DNA from: Paragonimus westermani
Lineage: Eukaryota > Platyhelminthes > Trematoda > Plagiorchiida > Troglotrematidae
Assembly (NCBI GenBank): GCA_008508345.1
Contig: QNGE01000133.1
Location: 205,206-269,205, forward strand
Direction: 5' to 3'
Length of the DNA stretch: 64,000 bases
In this document: in pieces, positions 24,459 to 36,395 of the stretch
How positions within the stretch are numbered: position 1 is the first letter of the stretch
Layout: each line of letters opens with the position of its first letter
Program-made: the position numbers and the translations under genes
Notes under the pieces: generated by a model
Told to the model about the DNA's origin: nothing
Seen by the model: the letters and a program-made list of their open reading frames with translations, nothing else
Databases searched by the model: none

Positions 24459-27226
24459 CATATGTCTGCTAACGGCGTACGGCTTGGTTAACCAATGAGA
24501 AAATTCGGCTTCAAGTCCACGCAGTGCATTATTTAGCGGTTCAAATTATTTTTTCCCGGGTATGAAAGGAAACCGGCTCCCGACTGTAACATGCAGGCCA
24601 GCCGACTCTACTCTGGATGCCCGTGACTTCGCGGACCAACCTTCGGGCAACGTGGACGCACCAGTGGACAGCGCTCTTCCGAAGAAGGGGTTCGAACAAT
24701 ATTTCTGAAAAGAGAAACAATACGAACAAACATGAGCCGAAGGCCCAGTAAGCCATGCACACGACTTACACAAACGACAGCTAAAACGGCACCGACAACA
24801 CAGCAGCACGCCCCGTTACACAACTCAAATTCAATCCGTGTGCGCTCGCTGGTTTCGGTTGCGCGTTACACCGACATCCTCCCGGAGTGACCTTGAAATA
24901 TTTGAAAAATCGCCCATCCCACAACCTTGGAAACTAAATTAGTGTAACATCCCGTTTTTGAGACTAAATCTGTGGAATGAGCGAACTATCTCTTTCTCTG
25001 TTGCGTGCGTCAAAGTTCCATAAAATACAGTCATTTTCTCTTTGACCACGTAATCCTTGCAACAAACTTCACCTTCGTGCTACTGTTAAATTATTCGTTT
25101 TGTATGGTTTGTAAATATCTACAGTGATCGCGCATAACCGAGCGTGCTTCTCGCATGTGCGTTGAGAAATATGGATTATCATTATCTCTGCCCGCCAAAC
25201 GGACGTAGCGTGGAGTCCTCACTGGTCCGACTCGACGCCGATCAGCTGATTGGGCAGGGTCAAAGAATAACTATTGAGCTTAAGAGGTCAGCTCTAAACA
25301 TCTCATATATGCTGCCTAAATAAACCTCCGTGACTCCGTAGTACTTTTAAGCGTCAACAACCTGTTAGGGGTGTATGAGAGAACTGTGAACCTTCTCATT
25401 ACTTAACGCGTAATCACAAGAAGCCTCTAGCCATCTTGTTTCTTCCAAGTGACATAATTGGAATTTTCACTTTGCATGCCACGTGATATGAGTCTTTTTC
25501 CATCCAATTTGATAAACGTTTGAATATAACATACATATCACCTACGCCCGTTCGCATGCCACTCTAGTTCGGGTCAAATGAACATTGCATTGTGTCATTT
25601 GTGCCGTTTAAGTTTGCTTGGAGAAGCATACTACAATATTATCTCAGATTATTTCTACCGACAGACCCACGAAGACCTATGGAGAGGTGATTGTGACAAC
25701 GTTGGCTATGCGTTGCTGCATGACGGATTCAGCACCACAATCTTCAACAGTAAGTTTGTCACGAAAGTGAGGTTGGCTGTTTCGGCTGCAGTTTGACCGG
25801 TGTGTATTGTCAACAAAATTGTAAGTTTTCGCTTAGAGTCGATAGATTATTATGAGAAGATATGCATGCACTACAAAGCGAAATGAAATTCGTGCTGTTG
25901 TAAAATTGACTGTCATACGTCATTGTCAAATCGGTTGCATCGACTAAAATTTGTCCTCTGCTCTGGTTAGATTACTGAATTTGAGCATTACTTTTTGACC
26001 TGCGACCGTAGCGGAGGAAGCAGGGTGGTCATCGAACACCCCACGCTTTGAATTGACGTCGTGCTGCACAAAAATAAAAACGTCACGGCCTGTTTGAATG
26101 ATGCGAGGCTCTCACTTCAAGAAGGCGGAACGATATCAAAGGTTGTAGGTTGAAACTGCGAGAAAATGTATCTCCGTTTTTGATAAACAGATCGGGAAGA
26201 ACGCAAGGTTGAGAGCAAGTTGTAATAGTCTACGTTTCAACCACCTCGGGTGGCCTTCCTAATGAGCGTTTTAAGCGAAATCGCATTGACAAAGTCCTCC
26301 TTTTGTCGCGCAAGTGTATAATATATTTAACGATATAGAATGTGAAACCAAAAGGCACCGTACAAGCGAGATGAAGCTTGTTTGAATACCAGACAAAAAG
26401 TACGCGATTTGTGCAGTTCTTAAACCAACACCGCAATGACTCAGCAATAACTGAACAGTAAGAAGCTGTTACTGGTGGGCAGAAGGGGAATCTGGTGGTA
26501 AACAAAATGAACACCACTGACAACTGATCACGTCTATCACGTTCCAATTGGCGTTTCAGTCAACCCCTATGTACAGAATGAATATACCGGGGTGTCGCTC
26601 TGTTATGGGCTGAGCGGTGGTACCTATCTTTGCCACGACCGGTACAAGAGTTGTGACCACGCTGTCGTCGGGTAATCGTGTTTACCGCCATAGAAATGAC
26701 CTCAGATTAGACGCTCGCGAAACATCATGTTTGAACGCTGAGCCACGTCCGTTTTGAGTAACACCCGGATGGCCCGATCGTCTCGCAACTTTCAGTCAGT
26801 GACCCCGAGACCAAGACTCCTTTGAAGGCTGAACTCACAGAAATAATTAAATTAACCAGTTATATTTTAGCTACCGGTGATTACTGGTGAATAGTACGGT
26901 ATCTTGGTTTTACGTAAGTTGAATATCACCCACAAGTTACCACAGCTGTCGCATTCCCGTAAAAATTTCAGCTGTCATCTTCCGAAAAATTCGGGTAAAT
27001 TGAGTGTCGCTCATAATCGAATATGAGAATTCTAGAAGTATCTTCCACTTTTCAGAGCTGGTTTCTGCGGTTTCTCCTTAAGAAGATTCATACTACCTCA
27101 TGTCGTCCCAGGATGTTTTCCCAATCATTTATCTCGGGTTATCATCTAATCCCTGGATTCCACTTAAGACAATACCACTCGGCCAAACATCACACAGCTC
27201 CATCCAGGGATTATTCTCTTGGCGTG
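24075..27226. repeat. Right arm of the palindrome, ending exactly at the N
   Basis: This is the reverse complement of 20802-23953. All frames and repeats seen in the left arm recur here on the opposite strand. The match runs to the very last base before the single N at 27227: CACGCCAAGAGAATAA at 20802-20817 pairs with TTATTCTCTTGGCGTG at 27211-27226. Features in this arm should not be counted as independent copies until the join is confirmed. Confidence 0.95.
24868..25172 (+). repeat. Mirror copy of the retroposon-like repeat
   Basis: This is the palindromic image of 22856-23160. In this orientation the element reads 5' to 3', ending in CGTTGAGAAATATGGATTATC. Confidence 0.75.
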
Positions 27227-27227
27227 N
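27227..27227. other. Single-N contig join
   Basis: One undetermined base between two unrelated-looking sequences, at the exact end of the palindrome arm. A single N as a placeholder gap is typical of scaffolding of unlinked contig ends. The sequence to its right (27228 on) does not continue the mirror. Confidence 0.9.
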
Positions 27228-29979
27228 TAAAATAATTTTGGGTGTCAAAGGGTTTGGTGAGCGCGCAGTAATCCAGGTGCTAAATGATCTTGTGAGTAAA
27301 CCATGTAACAAGTCGTTTCAAGCGGGCTGTTTTCGATCTTAAATTTAATGAAAATGAAGAACTTGCAACAGATATTATCAGAAGATGTGAACAAACTTCT
27401 AACGTTAATGGACCTGTGAATTCGAATCGAACACGTGATGTGAACATACGTACATATCATGGGCACGCCTCTAATCTCACTCAAAAACAAAGGAGTAAAG
27501 CGGGTCCGTACAGTACAGGGCTGAGTTGTACTTGGTTGTGAGCATATACATGTGCCTCTGAAATTGTTCACGACTGGGTATGGACATGTGAAAGGGTCAC
27601 TCGTCCTCACTGCACCTGATGGTCTGCGGTACGAGGGATAATTACCAGTGTGTGGTAAGGATGTTCGTAAAATAGGTTCACTACATTGGGAAAATGTAGC
27701 GGACTGAACGACAGGGTGCACCATTGCACTTTGCGCTGTTGAGCTAACCGCGCTGTATGTCCTTCGCGTTGCTAATCGTATACTTTGTCGTCAAATGGCT
27801 GAGACACCCCGAGGCGTTTAGTTTATCTTCGTCTATCGCTTATGAACCGACTGTTCGTATATCTGGAAGACCGATATAACTGAATGGAACTAATAACAAA
27901 CGCAAGATGCATATATAATTCGTGTAGAGTTTCTCATGCCACCTCGTGGGCAAAACCAGCGTCACAAGAGAGCAAAATTGATAAACACTGATGGAATGAA
28001 TAGAATAATACCAAGGGGCCAGCAAGCAGTTTTTCGTATGCATTTACACTAAATTCTGAAGCAGGTTGCAGACAAGTGGTAGAACTACCTTGTTTGGACA
28101 GCCAGGGTGCTGTAAATTACACAATGGATTCTGTATATATGTGCATTTCATGGTTGTCGCCAACACGGTGTTTTCGAAAGCTTTGATGACAGAAACGGAT
28201 CCTTGTTTTAGTGAGAACAGTAGACTTTGTTTTCCGGACTACATTCAGAAAAATCTTCAGGGGGTGCACAAAGTTTGAAGGTGACAGCTATGTTTGTTAG
28301 CTTGGGATAACTACCAAGGCCCTCGCTAAAATGTTTAAGTTTGTTACCAGCCATAATTTGGTTGGATGCCTCATCCGAGCCGTAGGAATATTTCACCGTG
28401 AAGGAGTTTGCAAGTATCTTTTTCCGAGCTGTCTGCGTTGACAAAGGAGGAACTTCATTCCCAGTTTCGTAGGGGCAGCTGTGTTGTAAGTGAACGAAAA
28501 CAGCGGGAAAGAATGGAAAAGATAAACGCCAAAGTTGCTTGCTGGGCATCGTGTAAGTTTTTTTATCATACCATAGTGTTTAATCAGACATTTGTGATGC
28601 TTCCAAGAAAAACAATGTAGCCCTCTAAAGATACTCATCCAGAATTGGTCTGTTGGTATGTAAGCACTTCCTCACTTAACTTTTTGATGTTCGCCTCAAT
28701 CGATGTCAGATGTACATGCTCTCCAAATGAGTGCCTCCTTCCTGAACAGCTTAGCCTCATTGCTATTTCTACTTCGAAACCCACGTAGAGGCAGCCTGCT
28801 CAATATAACGTCGGTGGCAGAACCGGCGTTTAATTTTGACGCAAGACGTTTCCTGTTGCTATCCAGTTCACTCACCCGGAAAATCCAGTCCGATATTTTT
28901 CATCACTGCGCCACCCGGCATGCATCCTTCAGCGCCATAAGGATAATCAGATGAAGATGAAGGAATTTTTCCGGCTGTCGCATATTCATCCCACTATTTA
29001 ACAGGGCACAAGTTCCGCCTGTCTCTCTGCCCATACTTCGTGATGGTACAATAGATACATCAACTGTCTACGATCTAAGCAAGGGTTATCTGCTAACATA
29101 ACATCAAACTTTTCAATGAAGCTCCAGCAGGTTAGTCTTCGTACCAGAGTAAAACGCAGACGCAACTCAGCCAGTCCATAGTGTTTCGACTTCTCGAAAC
29201 GAATAATCCAAAAATCCGACACAGCCCCATATCCCTCTAGTGTTCAACCCTGTGTATTCTACATATATCCTATCCAACCATTGAAAGAAAATTCATTGTT
29301 GTGTTCGTGTTTTACCGCGCCAACTTGACGGTCGTGAAAATAACCAGCTGCGTAGTACTGCAGCTGGTTGAAGTGGTGTGTGCCATACTTCAGCGCCGTT
29401 CGCCACTCCCTTCGATGCTCGGTAAGAATTTGAGCCTGTTAAACACCAGAGTATGACCCATTTTCTGGACGCGATCTGACGATGAAAACTGGTGGGGTTG
29501 CCGATTTATTCACGGAAACAATGGGCTCAGTAGCACTGTGGCACTATGATTATTTGGGATCGTTAGCTTATTGCTACCCGTTGCTCGACATTTTCGTGGG
29601 AGGCTGCATAATATTCACCAATGTCCTTCAGTCAATACAACCTCCGACGATTTCTCCCAACTCCAAAAATCAACCTCATTTTGTAGTCCGATGAATCCTA
29701 TCCAGAAAATCAGAAGTCTGGTCGATTCAGTCTCATTTTGATCATAAGTTGTAAGATGACGGGGGTAGATTAATTTACCGGATGTAAAACCGCAACTTTT
29801 GAGCCAAGAATTCAATGAATAAATGTGTCATGCCACGGCCCATCGCTGGTTTTGTGGAGCACGCTACTTGTTAGTAGGACTTTACGGACAATACTGTCTT
29901 GGTACCGGATCTGCCACTCACCAAGAAATGTCCGTTATCGCACCCCTTCACTTTATCTCGTCCCTAGTGACTTGTTTTG
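27228..29979. other. No recognised gene
   Basis: Several open frames of 60-160 codons occur on both strands. The longest is the minus-strand frame 27245-27724, which has no recognisable motif. On the plus strand a consensus-like splice donor (CTT followed by GTGAGT, near 27290) ends a short open segment, but no partner exon could be matched. Confidence 0.3.
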
Positions 29980-30291
29980 TCATGGGTATTCCCAGGCAAA
30001 CACCTCGTGCAACTTCTCTGTGGAGAAAGTTTGGGTTGCGAGATGCCCATTGATACCATCGCAGTTGCGGATATCGGTAGAGTGACCTGCGCAGTCCAAG
30101 TGATCTGCTTGATCTCCGCTATATTTGACCTGACAAAAATGCCTATTCGGGGAACTAAGGACAGCACATCTTTCGCAATGCTGCAGATCCTGGTTATGGT
30201 ACCATAGATCACGCCCGTTTCTGCAGGACAAATGGCAAACGTTGTCAACACTGTTGTGTGCCAAGTCCAAGGTGGCCCCATCAAAAGCCAT
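29980..30291 (-). pseudogene. Possible thrombospondin type-1-like exon or relic
   Basis: A 103-codon minus-strand frame contains a Cys-rich stretch: CHLSCRNGRDLW, and about 50 residues later RHFC, GDQ, then DCAGHSTDIRNCDG. The last block matches the end of a thrombospondin type-1 repeat (C-x-G-x-S-x-x-x-R-x-C), and CxxSCxNG matches the start of one. The spacing between the two is longer than one repeat, and the Trp residues that mark these domains are absent. In extracellular proteins such repeats bind matrix and glycosaminoglycans. An acceptor-like TTTGTCCTGCAG lies inside, before the Asn-Gly-Arg. Chance similarity cannot be excluded. Confidence 0.28.
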
Positions 30292-31891
30292 ATTTACTCT
30301 CTGACTGGAATTGACTGCTGCCGTTTTTGTGCTGAAGGATTTATCACCGTTATCCTGAAGGTGGTGTTGAAACGTGTGTTTCTCTGCGTAAATTCCGTGA
30401 GTGGCTCATTATATTCTCGAATTAACGAGAGTGCGTGTTCTGACAAAGATCAGCCATTATTGCGTGCCAGTTTATATTCCGCTTACATCAAATAGTCGTT
30501 CAAATTAGCGAACCAATTGCAACATTTTATAATAGTTAATCGTCGTGAAGCTTTTTGAACACGATTTGCCAGTAGAGAGGGAATATCATGTCATAGCACT
30601 CGCTAAGCTAGCTAATCCCGGGAAATTGCCAGTCGCCTAGCGAACATCCTCATGCAGAAAAAGGCATGATGATAGCAAAGAAACGTGTAAACTCTTCACT
30701 CACCACGGCCGACACTTCTTTCACTCCTGCTATTGCTCAGCGGCCCAGGATCACTGTTAAAACGATAACCCTCAGAAGAGTGATTCGAAGCCAGTAAGAT
30801 GGAAGAACAACAGTGCATCTGTTTAAGGTCTCGCACAGAAATACAGCGGAATCGCCGTTCATTGTTGCTGCCGTTGGCGAGTAGACTTGCAGTGAACAAA
30901 TTAGTTCGAAGACAAAGGCCAACCTGGTACGGCACCCATTTTAAACTCATGGAAGTCTTCAGTGAATAGAGGTTGCTTAACAAGGAAACAGTAGACGCCA
31001 ATACTTTTGAGCAATGAACTCATGTAACACAGTCAGTAATCCTATTGATCTCGCTGTCGACTTCTCTAAATCACCAAGTTGCAACAGGCAACGTGGTCAA
31101 GTTGTTCATCCGGACAATTACTGTGAAGCAAACCATGTCCAGCTCTGTTTACGCCAGGTGCGCTCAAGATTCCCCGTTGAAACCCACGGTTATTGCTAAA
31201 AGTACCTCCAATCCTTGATGACCGCTCCCGTCACTCGAGGTGTTGACTGATAAGAGCCCAGGGCATAAGGTAATGGTAGTCCCCGGAGTACTGGTAGACG
31301 CAGCTTGAAGTCCCCAATAGTGACGGTGCCAGACAGTCAGAGACGTCTTCTTCTTACTGTGGACATTTCCCCTCATTACCTGAAGTGACTGTGAGTGCCA
31401 ACGACAGGTACTTAAACACGGTTCTGAACCAACAGTAGGCCTGTACGGTGCTTACTAGAGAATAGCGTTTGAGCTGACAATATAAGGGCCAACCAACAGT
31501 GTGTAACAAGAGCCATGCATCTGGTTCTAAAAATCGCATTCTAAGAAGCGACGCTTCGTAGATCAAGCTGTACAATTTGCCCTCACTGCTTTCAAGAAAC
31601 CAAATTCCCCATATGTATACCCCGGCGAATACGACAGTACCTGATTATGTCACTTATTCAGATGTCCGCCAAATCAGTCATTTTTTAATGCGCTCCCGTA
31701 TTTTCTTCCGGCCAACCTGGCTCCCCTCCTCATGTCCACCTCAGTCAACAAAACATAATGACACTCTTCTAACAACTTCCGTCCTGAGATGAAATCTTTG
31801 CGACCCCCGTAAGAACAAGAGGAGAAAATCGGTACATTTCTTAAGCCAGGCCTCTTCATGTGATGTTTCGCAACCCACTGCATCACATGTC
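30292..31891. other. No recognised gene; upstream of the plus-strand CR1-like copy
   Basis: Only short open frames. The last 200-300 bases (from about 31577) precede the endonuclease of the plus-strand CR1-like copy and may hold its 5' part. No ORF1 motif was seen. Confidence 0.35.
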
Positions 31892-32570
31892 ATGCAGATC
31901 TGTAACAGTTCAAATATTGTGTCTCACAACGTTCCCATTAACTCGTCACTCATGAACGTAAGATCACTGGTAAGTGAATTGAACGTTTTTAGTTCTTTTG
32001 TCTTTTCATTTAATCCCTATATCATTCTCGTGCTTGCGATGTGGTGCTCCCCTGACAATTCAGACAGTCACATGAGCATCATAGGACATCATGTGTTTTG
32101 TAGGCACCGTCCCACAGGACGAGCTAGCGGGTGTTTCGTCCACCAAAAGATCCATTTTCTGCACAAAGAATTGGCCGGTCTGGTTTTTATAAGATCGAAG
32201 ACTCGTGGTCAATGTTCTTTATTGGTTCTTGTAAGCTACTCGTAGGATGCACTTATAGACCGCCCAATGCTACTGGGAACGATTTGACTGACCTTGTATC
32301 AACCATGCATTGCCAAAACAAACTAGTCGGTGGTGAATTTAACATGTTTATTACCTCCTGAACCTCACCCTGATCTTCAGCAGGGCAAGCTGACTTTCTT
32401 TCATGCGTTCGACCGAATGGATGGAACCAACATGTTCCGACGCCCACCAGACAAAAAAATATTTCGAATCTCACGTTCATCATACTGCCTCGCTTGTAGG
32501 GATATCCGTTCCACAATAATTTTCGGTAATTTGCTACAATATTGCCAAGTATCTGTTTGATTTCAGTACG
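31892..32570 (+). pseudogene. Endonuclease relic of the second CR1-like element
   Basis: The first 117 codons (31892-32245) hold the N-terminal strand and PTGRASGCF (active elements have GRGGGC). A second frame (32131-32361) overlaps it and continues with LLVGCTYRPPN and LVGGEFN. The catalytic GDFN is therefore GEFN. The HTLDLIF-like block is only weakly visible around 32430-32490. Confidence 0.8.
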
Positions 32571-33199
32571 GCTACAAGACCGAGAATCGCTTTTTACCAC
32601 CAGACCAAATTCACGCGTTGGAATATGCTCTTCTTGCCTATGAGGTACCCGAACTGGACTACGTTTTTCTCTAACCAGACCCAAATTTCGCATCTGGAAA
32701 GTCTTTCCAACAACTCACCTTTCGTATCGGTATTCTGGACCCCTGAAATCAAAACGCGTCAGCGCGTATGTACTACAAGCCAGACTGACAAACTTGGTAT
32801 ACTTAATCCGAGAAGCAGAAGAACACTAGGTTTCTCCTTGGCGGTGCAATTCAACGATGTATTTGAATACATAAAACACGAAATGCAAGCGCATCGTACG
32901 GACAAAGAAAAGTTCACGCTCGGTAGCTACCACGCAGGCATGAAAATAGTGTAGCTGAGACAAAAGGAGTTCCGAGGGACCCTGCCACAAAAGTCGTTGG
33001 TGTCAAAGGTGAAACGATTTATGATGCGGCTGTAGAAATATATAAAATCCTCGACTCAGAGCTCGCTGTTACTTTAAACGTAGAAAACGCGGAGTTGCTT
33101 ATTAATGCTTCCTCGAATGTAAGCAGTGCTCTGCTGAGTGTTTTGAATGATGGTGGAATTACCTGCTCGTAGATGGCCACCGTAAAACTCACGATGCAT

Positions 33200-34817
33200 C
33201 CTGGACCTATAGGTATCCCATCAGTGGCTATCAAGCGAGGAGTTGAGAATAAAAACATCCTTCAACGTAATCCCTTCGCCCTATCACTTCTATCCAGCAC
33301 CTTCCCTTTCCACTGGAAAAGTCAGTCACTACCTTCAGCTGCAAAAGTGACGAAAGACAGAACGTAAATAACTATCATCCCATCAACTACGCACCAATAT
33401 GCCTCAAGATATTTGGAGAGGTAATAGAAGTGCACACCGTCAAGTTCTTAAGGTCACAAGACCTTATAAACTTTGTATGACGTGTCATTTGGAATTATTA
33501 AACCATACACCGATGCTCACCGACGAGGAGAAATCGACCATTACTTTAACTTGAACACGCGAAGGACTTTTGATCATGTGCTCCATGAGCGTCTCTTGAT
33601 CACAGTGGCATCTTCTGGCAGGCAAAACTCCCTATATAACTGGCTCCCGTCGCATCCCAAAGACCGCTCCGGAACAGTCAGGATAGGACAGCACTGCTCG
33701 ACACCATCCCAGTGACCGGTGATGTTATTCAGAAAAACATTCTAGGACCGCTGATTTCCATTTTGTATATAAATGATGTGTGCGATTTTTTTAAGCATGG
33801 CAAGACCTTTCTTTTCGCTGAAGATATCGAAATCGTTTACACATCCCGCCAGCGCAACATCCTCGCCATCTGTCCACAAAACGTGCGGCAGAACCTAACG
33901 TCATTATAATTTTGGTGCAAAATCTGGCTGGCAGCATACTCAGCGAACGAATCGAACATAATTCCTTACGGTCGTCAGTTATCCAGTAGTCCTTTCTTAT
34001 TAGATGGTTATACTATTGATACCGTCAGTTCCATTCAAGATCTAAGAATACGGCATTTAACTCCTTTGCTCACTCCGAACAAGTGTTTTTAAGCTATAGA
34101 AACGAAAAGAACCACAGTGTGTGGAGAGGACGTTCAGTCTACCAGCTGTGAGGCTGAAGCTTCACAAAATGTGTGCCCGACCTCAAAATGAGTATTGCAC
34201 ATTCCTTTATTGCTACTTACGTGAGTCTGATAAAATTTCGCCAGAAAAACTTTGAAGGTAATTTACTGGAAGCTCATTAGGATACTCCTATCTATTTACT
34301 CATAAACGATGCAGTTGTGTCTTGGTATCGATGCCATCTGGTTGCGAAGCTGAAACTCACAATTCCGCACAAATTCAAACATTCACATACCATCACTACA
34401 AGGCTCCCAATTCACTTACAATACAGCTGACAATATAGTCAAAGAGATAAGGGCTCCAACTTCCCAGTCTCGCTAGCTCGGAAAAAATACACGTGAACTT
34501 TTTTCGTTGTAAAATACTCTTATATTTGGGATAGGCTTCCGGATGAATTCAGAGCCGGTAACGACATTCACCGTTTTAAAAATGGCTTGGACAAATATCG
34601 TACGCGATCAAACACAAAGTCTACCTTCGAACTTCATGTATCCTCTGATGAATTTTCCAAGCATTTTCCAGGAAACACTTATCCGTCAGCTGCATGTAAC
34701 GTATACACCCGTCCCCGCCATCGGTCTCCCTTAAAAGCAGCTTGTTCGAAACGGTTCGCCATACTCCTATCATTTACCCACATTCAATCTAGTATATTAT
34801 TTATTGCATGCTCATGA
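33200..34817 (+). pseudogene. Reverse transcriptase relic of the second CR1-like element
   Basis: Starting at a PGPIGIPSVAIKRG block and running through NYHPI (motif 1), TFDHVLHERLL (motif A; the first catalytic Asp is not visible in frame), GDVIQKNILGPLISILYIND (motif B) and KTFLFAEDIEIV (motif C). The FADD box of the other copy is FAED here, so the first of the two metal-binding aspartates is Glu. The C-terminal LPDEF and RFKNGLDKYRTRS block ends in an open frame closing at 34817. It lies opposite in strand to the copy at 16641-19550. Confidence 0.85.
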
Positions 34818-35639
34818 AACCATTAAAAAGTCAGCGACAATTTGCTCACCTGCGGTGTTGTGCACGCGCTGTCCAAATTACTGGAAAACGCAAAATTGAC
34901 GGTTATTGGTGAATCCAGCGGAATGATCTTACATGAGTCATGCTTAGAACATGTACAAAGAGAACACAATCCTACACTCAACAAGTAAATTTTCGCCACA
35001 TACATGTGCCCATTCTCAGTCATCTATTCAGGATTTTAAGGCCAGTAGGTATAGAGACCATGATTAATGGTCGCCGATATTAGCAGACTTCTGACTATCA
35101 TACAGAAGCCTCCACTTAAAACTGCGGGAAAATGCCCCTCTGGTACAGTTTTCACTATCACACTGAAACCTCCGTTCGTCTCTTTTGTTGCATCCCTGCC
35201 TCGAACCCTCCTAACCAACCAACAACTTTTGTTGGCTATGGGCTGTAGATCTCAGCTTCGAAGAAGGCTTTGTGAAGCAAACTGGCCTCAAATTTTGTGC
35301 GAGGTTTTGGCTATCACATGATTATCAATCCAACAGCATCTACGTGCTATTCAATTATCGTGAAATATTATAAGTGGTTGGCAGGGTCAAGTTTTACCAA
35401 CCAACGTAAAATATTAATGTCGCATAGTGCCGGTCACAGAAACTATTACACAAAAATTATTCGCCCTAGCAAATTAGATCACTCTACATTTTCTCATCTA
35501 CCACGTCACAGTGTGGTGTGTTCTCCAATCTCATAGGCATCCGTTGCGCGAGGAACGCCTCTGCTGTGAGTGGACGCACAAAACCCTTTAATGACCGAGC
35601 AGTTTGGGAGATTTTTATCTTTGGAACTTTTTGACCAAT

Positions 35640-35790
35640 CGACGAAGTTCTGTGGTGGTGTCTGCACAACCGTTCGCCGGATTTTGGGATTCCCTGATTT
35701 CCCTCATCTAAGCCTACTTATTTTAACCCCGTTCGACGTCATTTATGTCAGCAGACGGCGAAATCCCTCGAAGATGCATTCAGATGTACT
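35640..35790 (+). repeat. Interspersed repeat fragment shared with 49864-50010
   Basis: The words CGACGAA, CGCTCG/CGTTCGC and GGATTTTGGGATT, followed by a TC-rich stretch, then AAGATGC, occur in the same order in both places. The 49.86 kb copy continues directly into the 300 bp retroposon-like repeat, so this fragment is probably an internal piece of the same family, truncated at its 3' side. Confidence 0.55.
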
Positions 35791-36370
35791 TCGAGAGTCG
35801 GTTTTCTCCCACACAAAATTTCCGAAGACTCAGCGGAATAAAAGTTACATAGATTTTGAATAAATTGCCACGAGTAACCTTGCTAGGAAGTACATAAAAT
35901 ACCACCCATTTTGCTTTATCTCGTAAAATAGTGTTCGCGTATATCTCAGTGGCGGGTGCCCTTAAAGTAGACTGTTGGATGCACAGACGTTTGCTTGCTC
36001 AGCAGCCGACATATTTCGGCGATTGCGCATCAAAATACCGAAAGACTGCTTTGAACACATACATGTATGAAGAAGGAAATTATACATGGTCAGGTAATAG
36101 TTATAGAAATCCACCCAAAATTATGCGGAGTTAAGTCCTCACAACCAGACATTTGCACATAGATATAGGCACAAAATTGTCATTATACGGATCGATGCAT
36201 TCCTATTCGTGTTTCTTCTGCGTAAATATATACATCTCCCTATGAGAAAATCCATAACTAAGTGGTGTTAATACATATATATATACTGGTGGTGATTAAT
36301 TTGGTATTGATAAATCTGACGACGGATTTATATGTCAACCAAACAAAACTGGACCCTTTAAACTGTTTTA

Positions 36371-36395
36371 CCCGGGTATGAAAAGAAACCGGCTC
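36371..36395 (+). repeat. Short repeat shared with the palindrome arms
   Basis: CCCGGGTATGAAAAGAAACC followed by GGCTC matches 24555-24579 (and its mirror 23449-23473) with one mismatch in 25. The flanks diverge within a few bases, so this is a small fragment of an unidentified repeat or a chance-conserved piece. Confidence 0.5.

Larger units (their letters stand above)
31892..34817 (+). mobile_element. Second CR1/jockey-like element, heavily decayed
   Basis: It has the same domain order as the minus-strand element at 16641-19550 (endonuclease, linker, reverse transcriptase, tail), here on the plus strand and spread over several frames. Recognisable blocks in order are: NVRSLVSELN with FNPYIILV (about 31950-32040), GCTYRPPNATGNDL (about 32250), GGEFN (about 32335), an NGWNQHVP block (about 32410), PGPIGIP (about 33200), NYHPINYAPIC (about 33375), a FDHVLHERLL block (about 33570), GPLISILYIND with FAED (about 33750-33830), PQNEYC-like and a LPDEFRAGNDIHRFKNGLDK tail (about 34535-34595). 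Many frameshifts and stops separate them. Confidence 0.88.

Noticed and set aside
23537..24491. Overlapping Tyr/Ile-rich open frames of 60-100 codons on both strands
   Set aside because: They are made of TATATA/TACATA repeats and appear in mirror image in the two palindrome arms; composition artefact, not genes.
27228..27420. Exon-like plus-strand stretch with a GTGAGT donor near 27290 and a following open Lys/Glu-rich segment
   Set aside because: No acceptor pair or conserved motif could be shown, and it starts right at the uncertain contig join.
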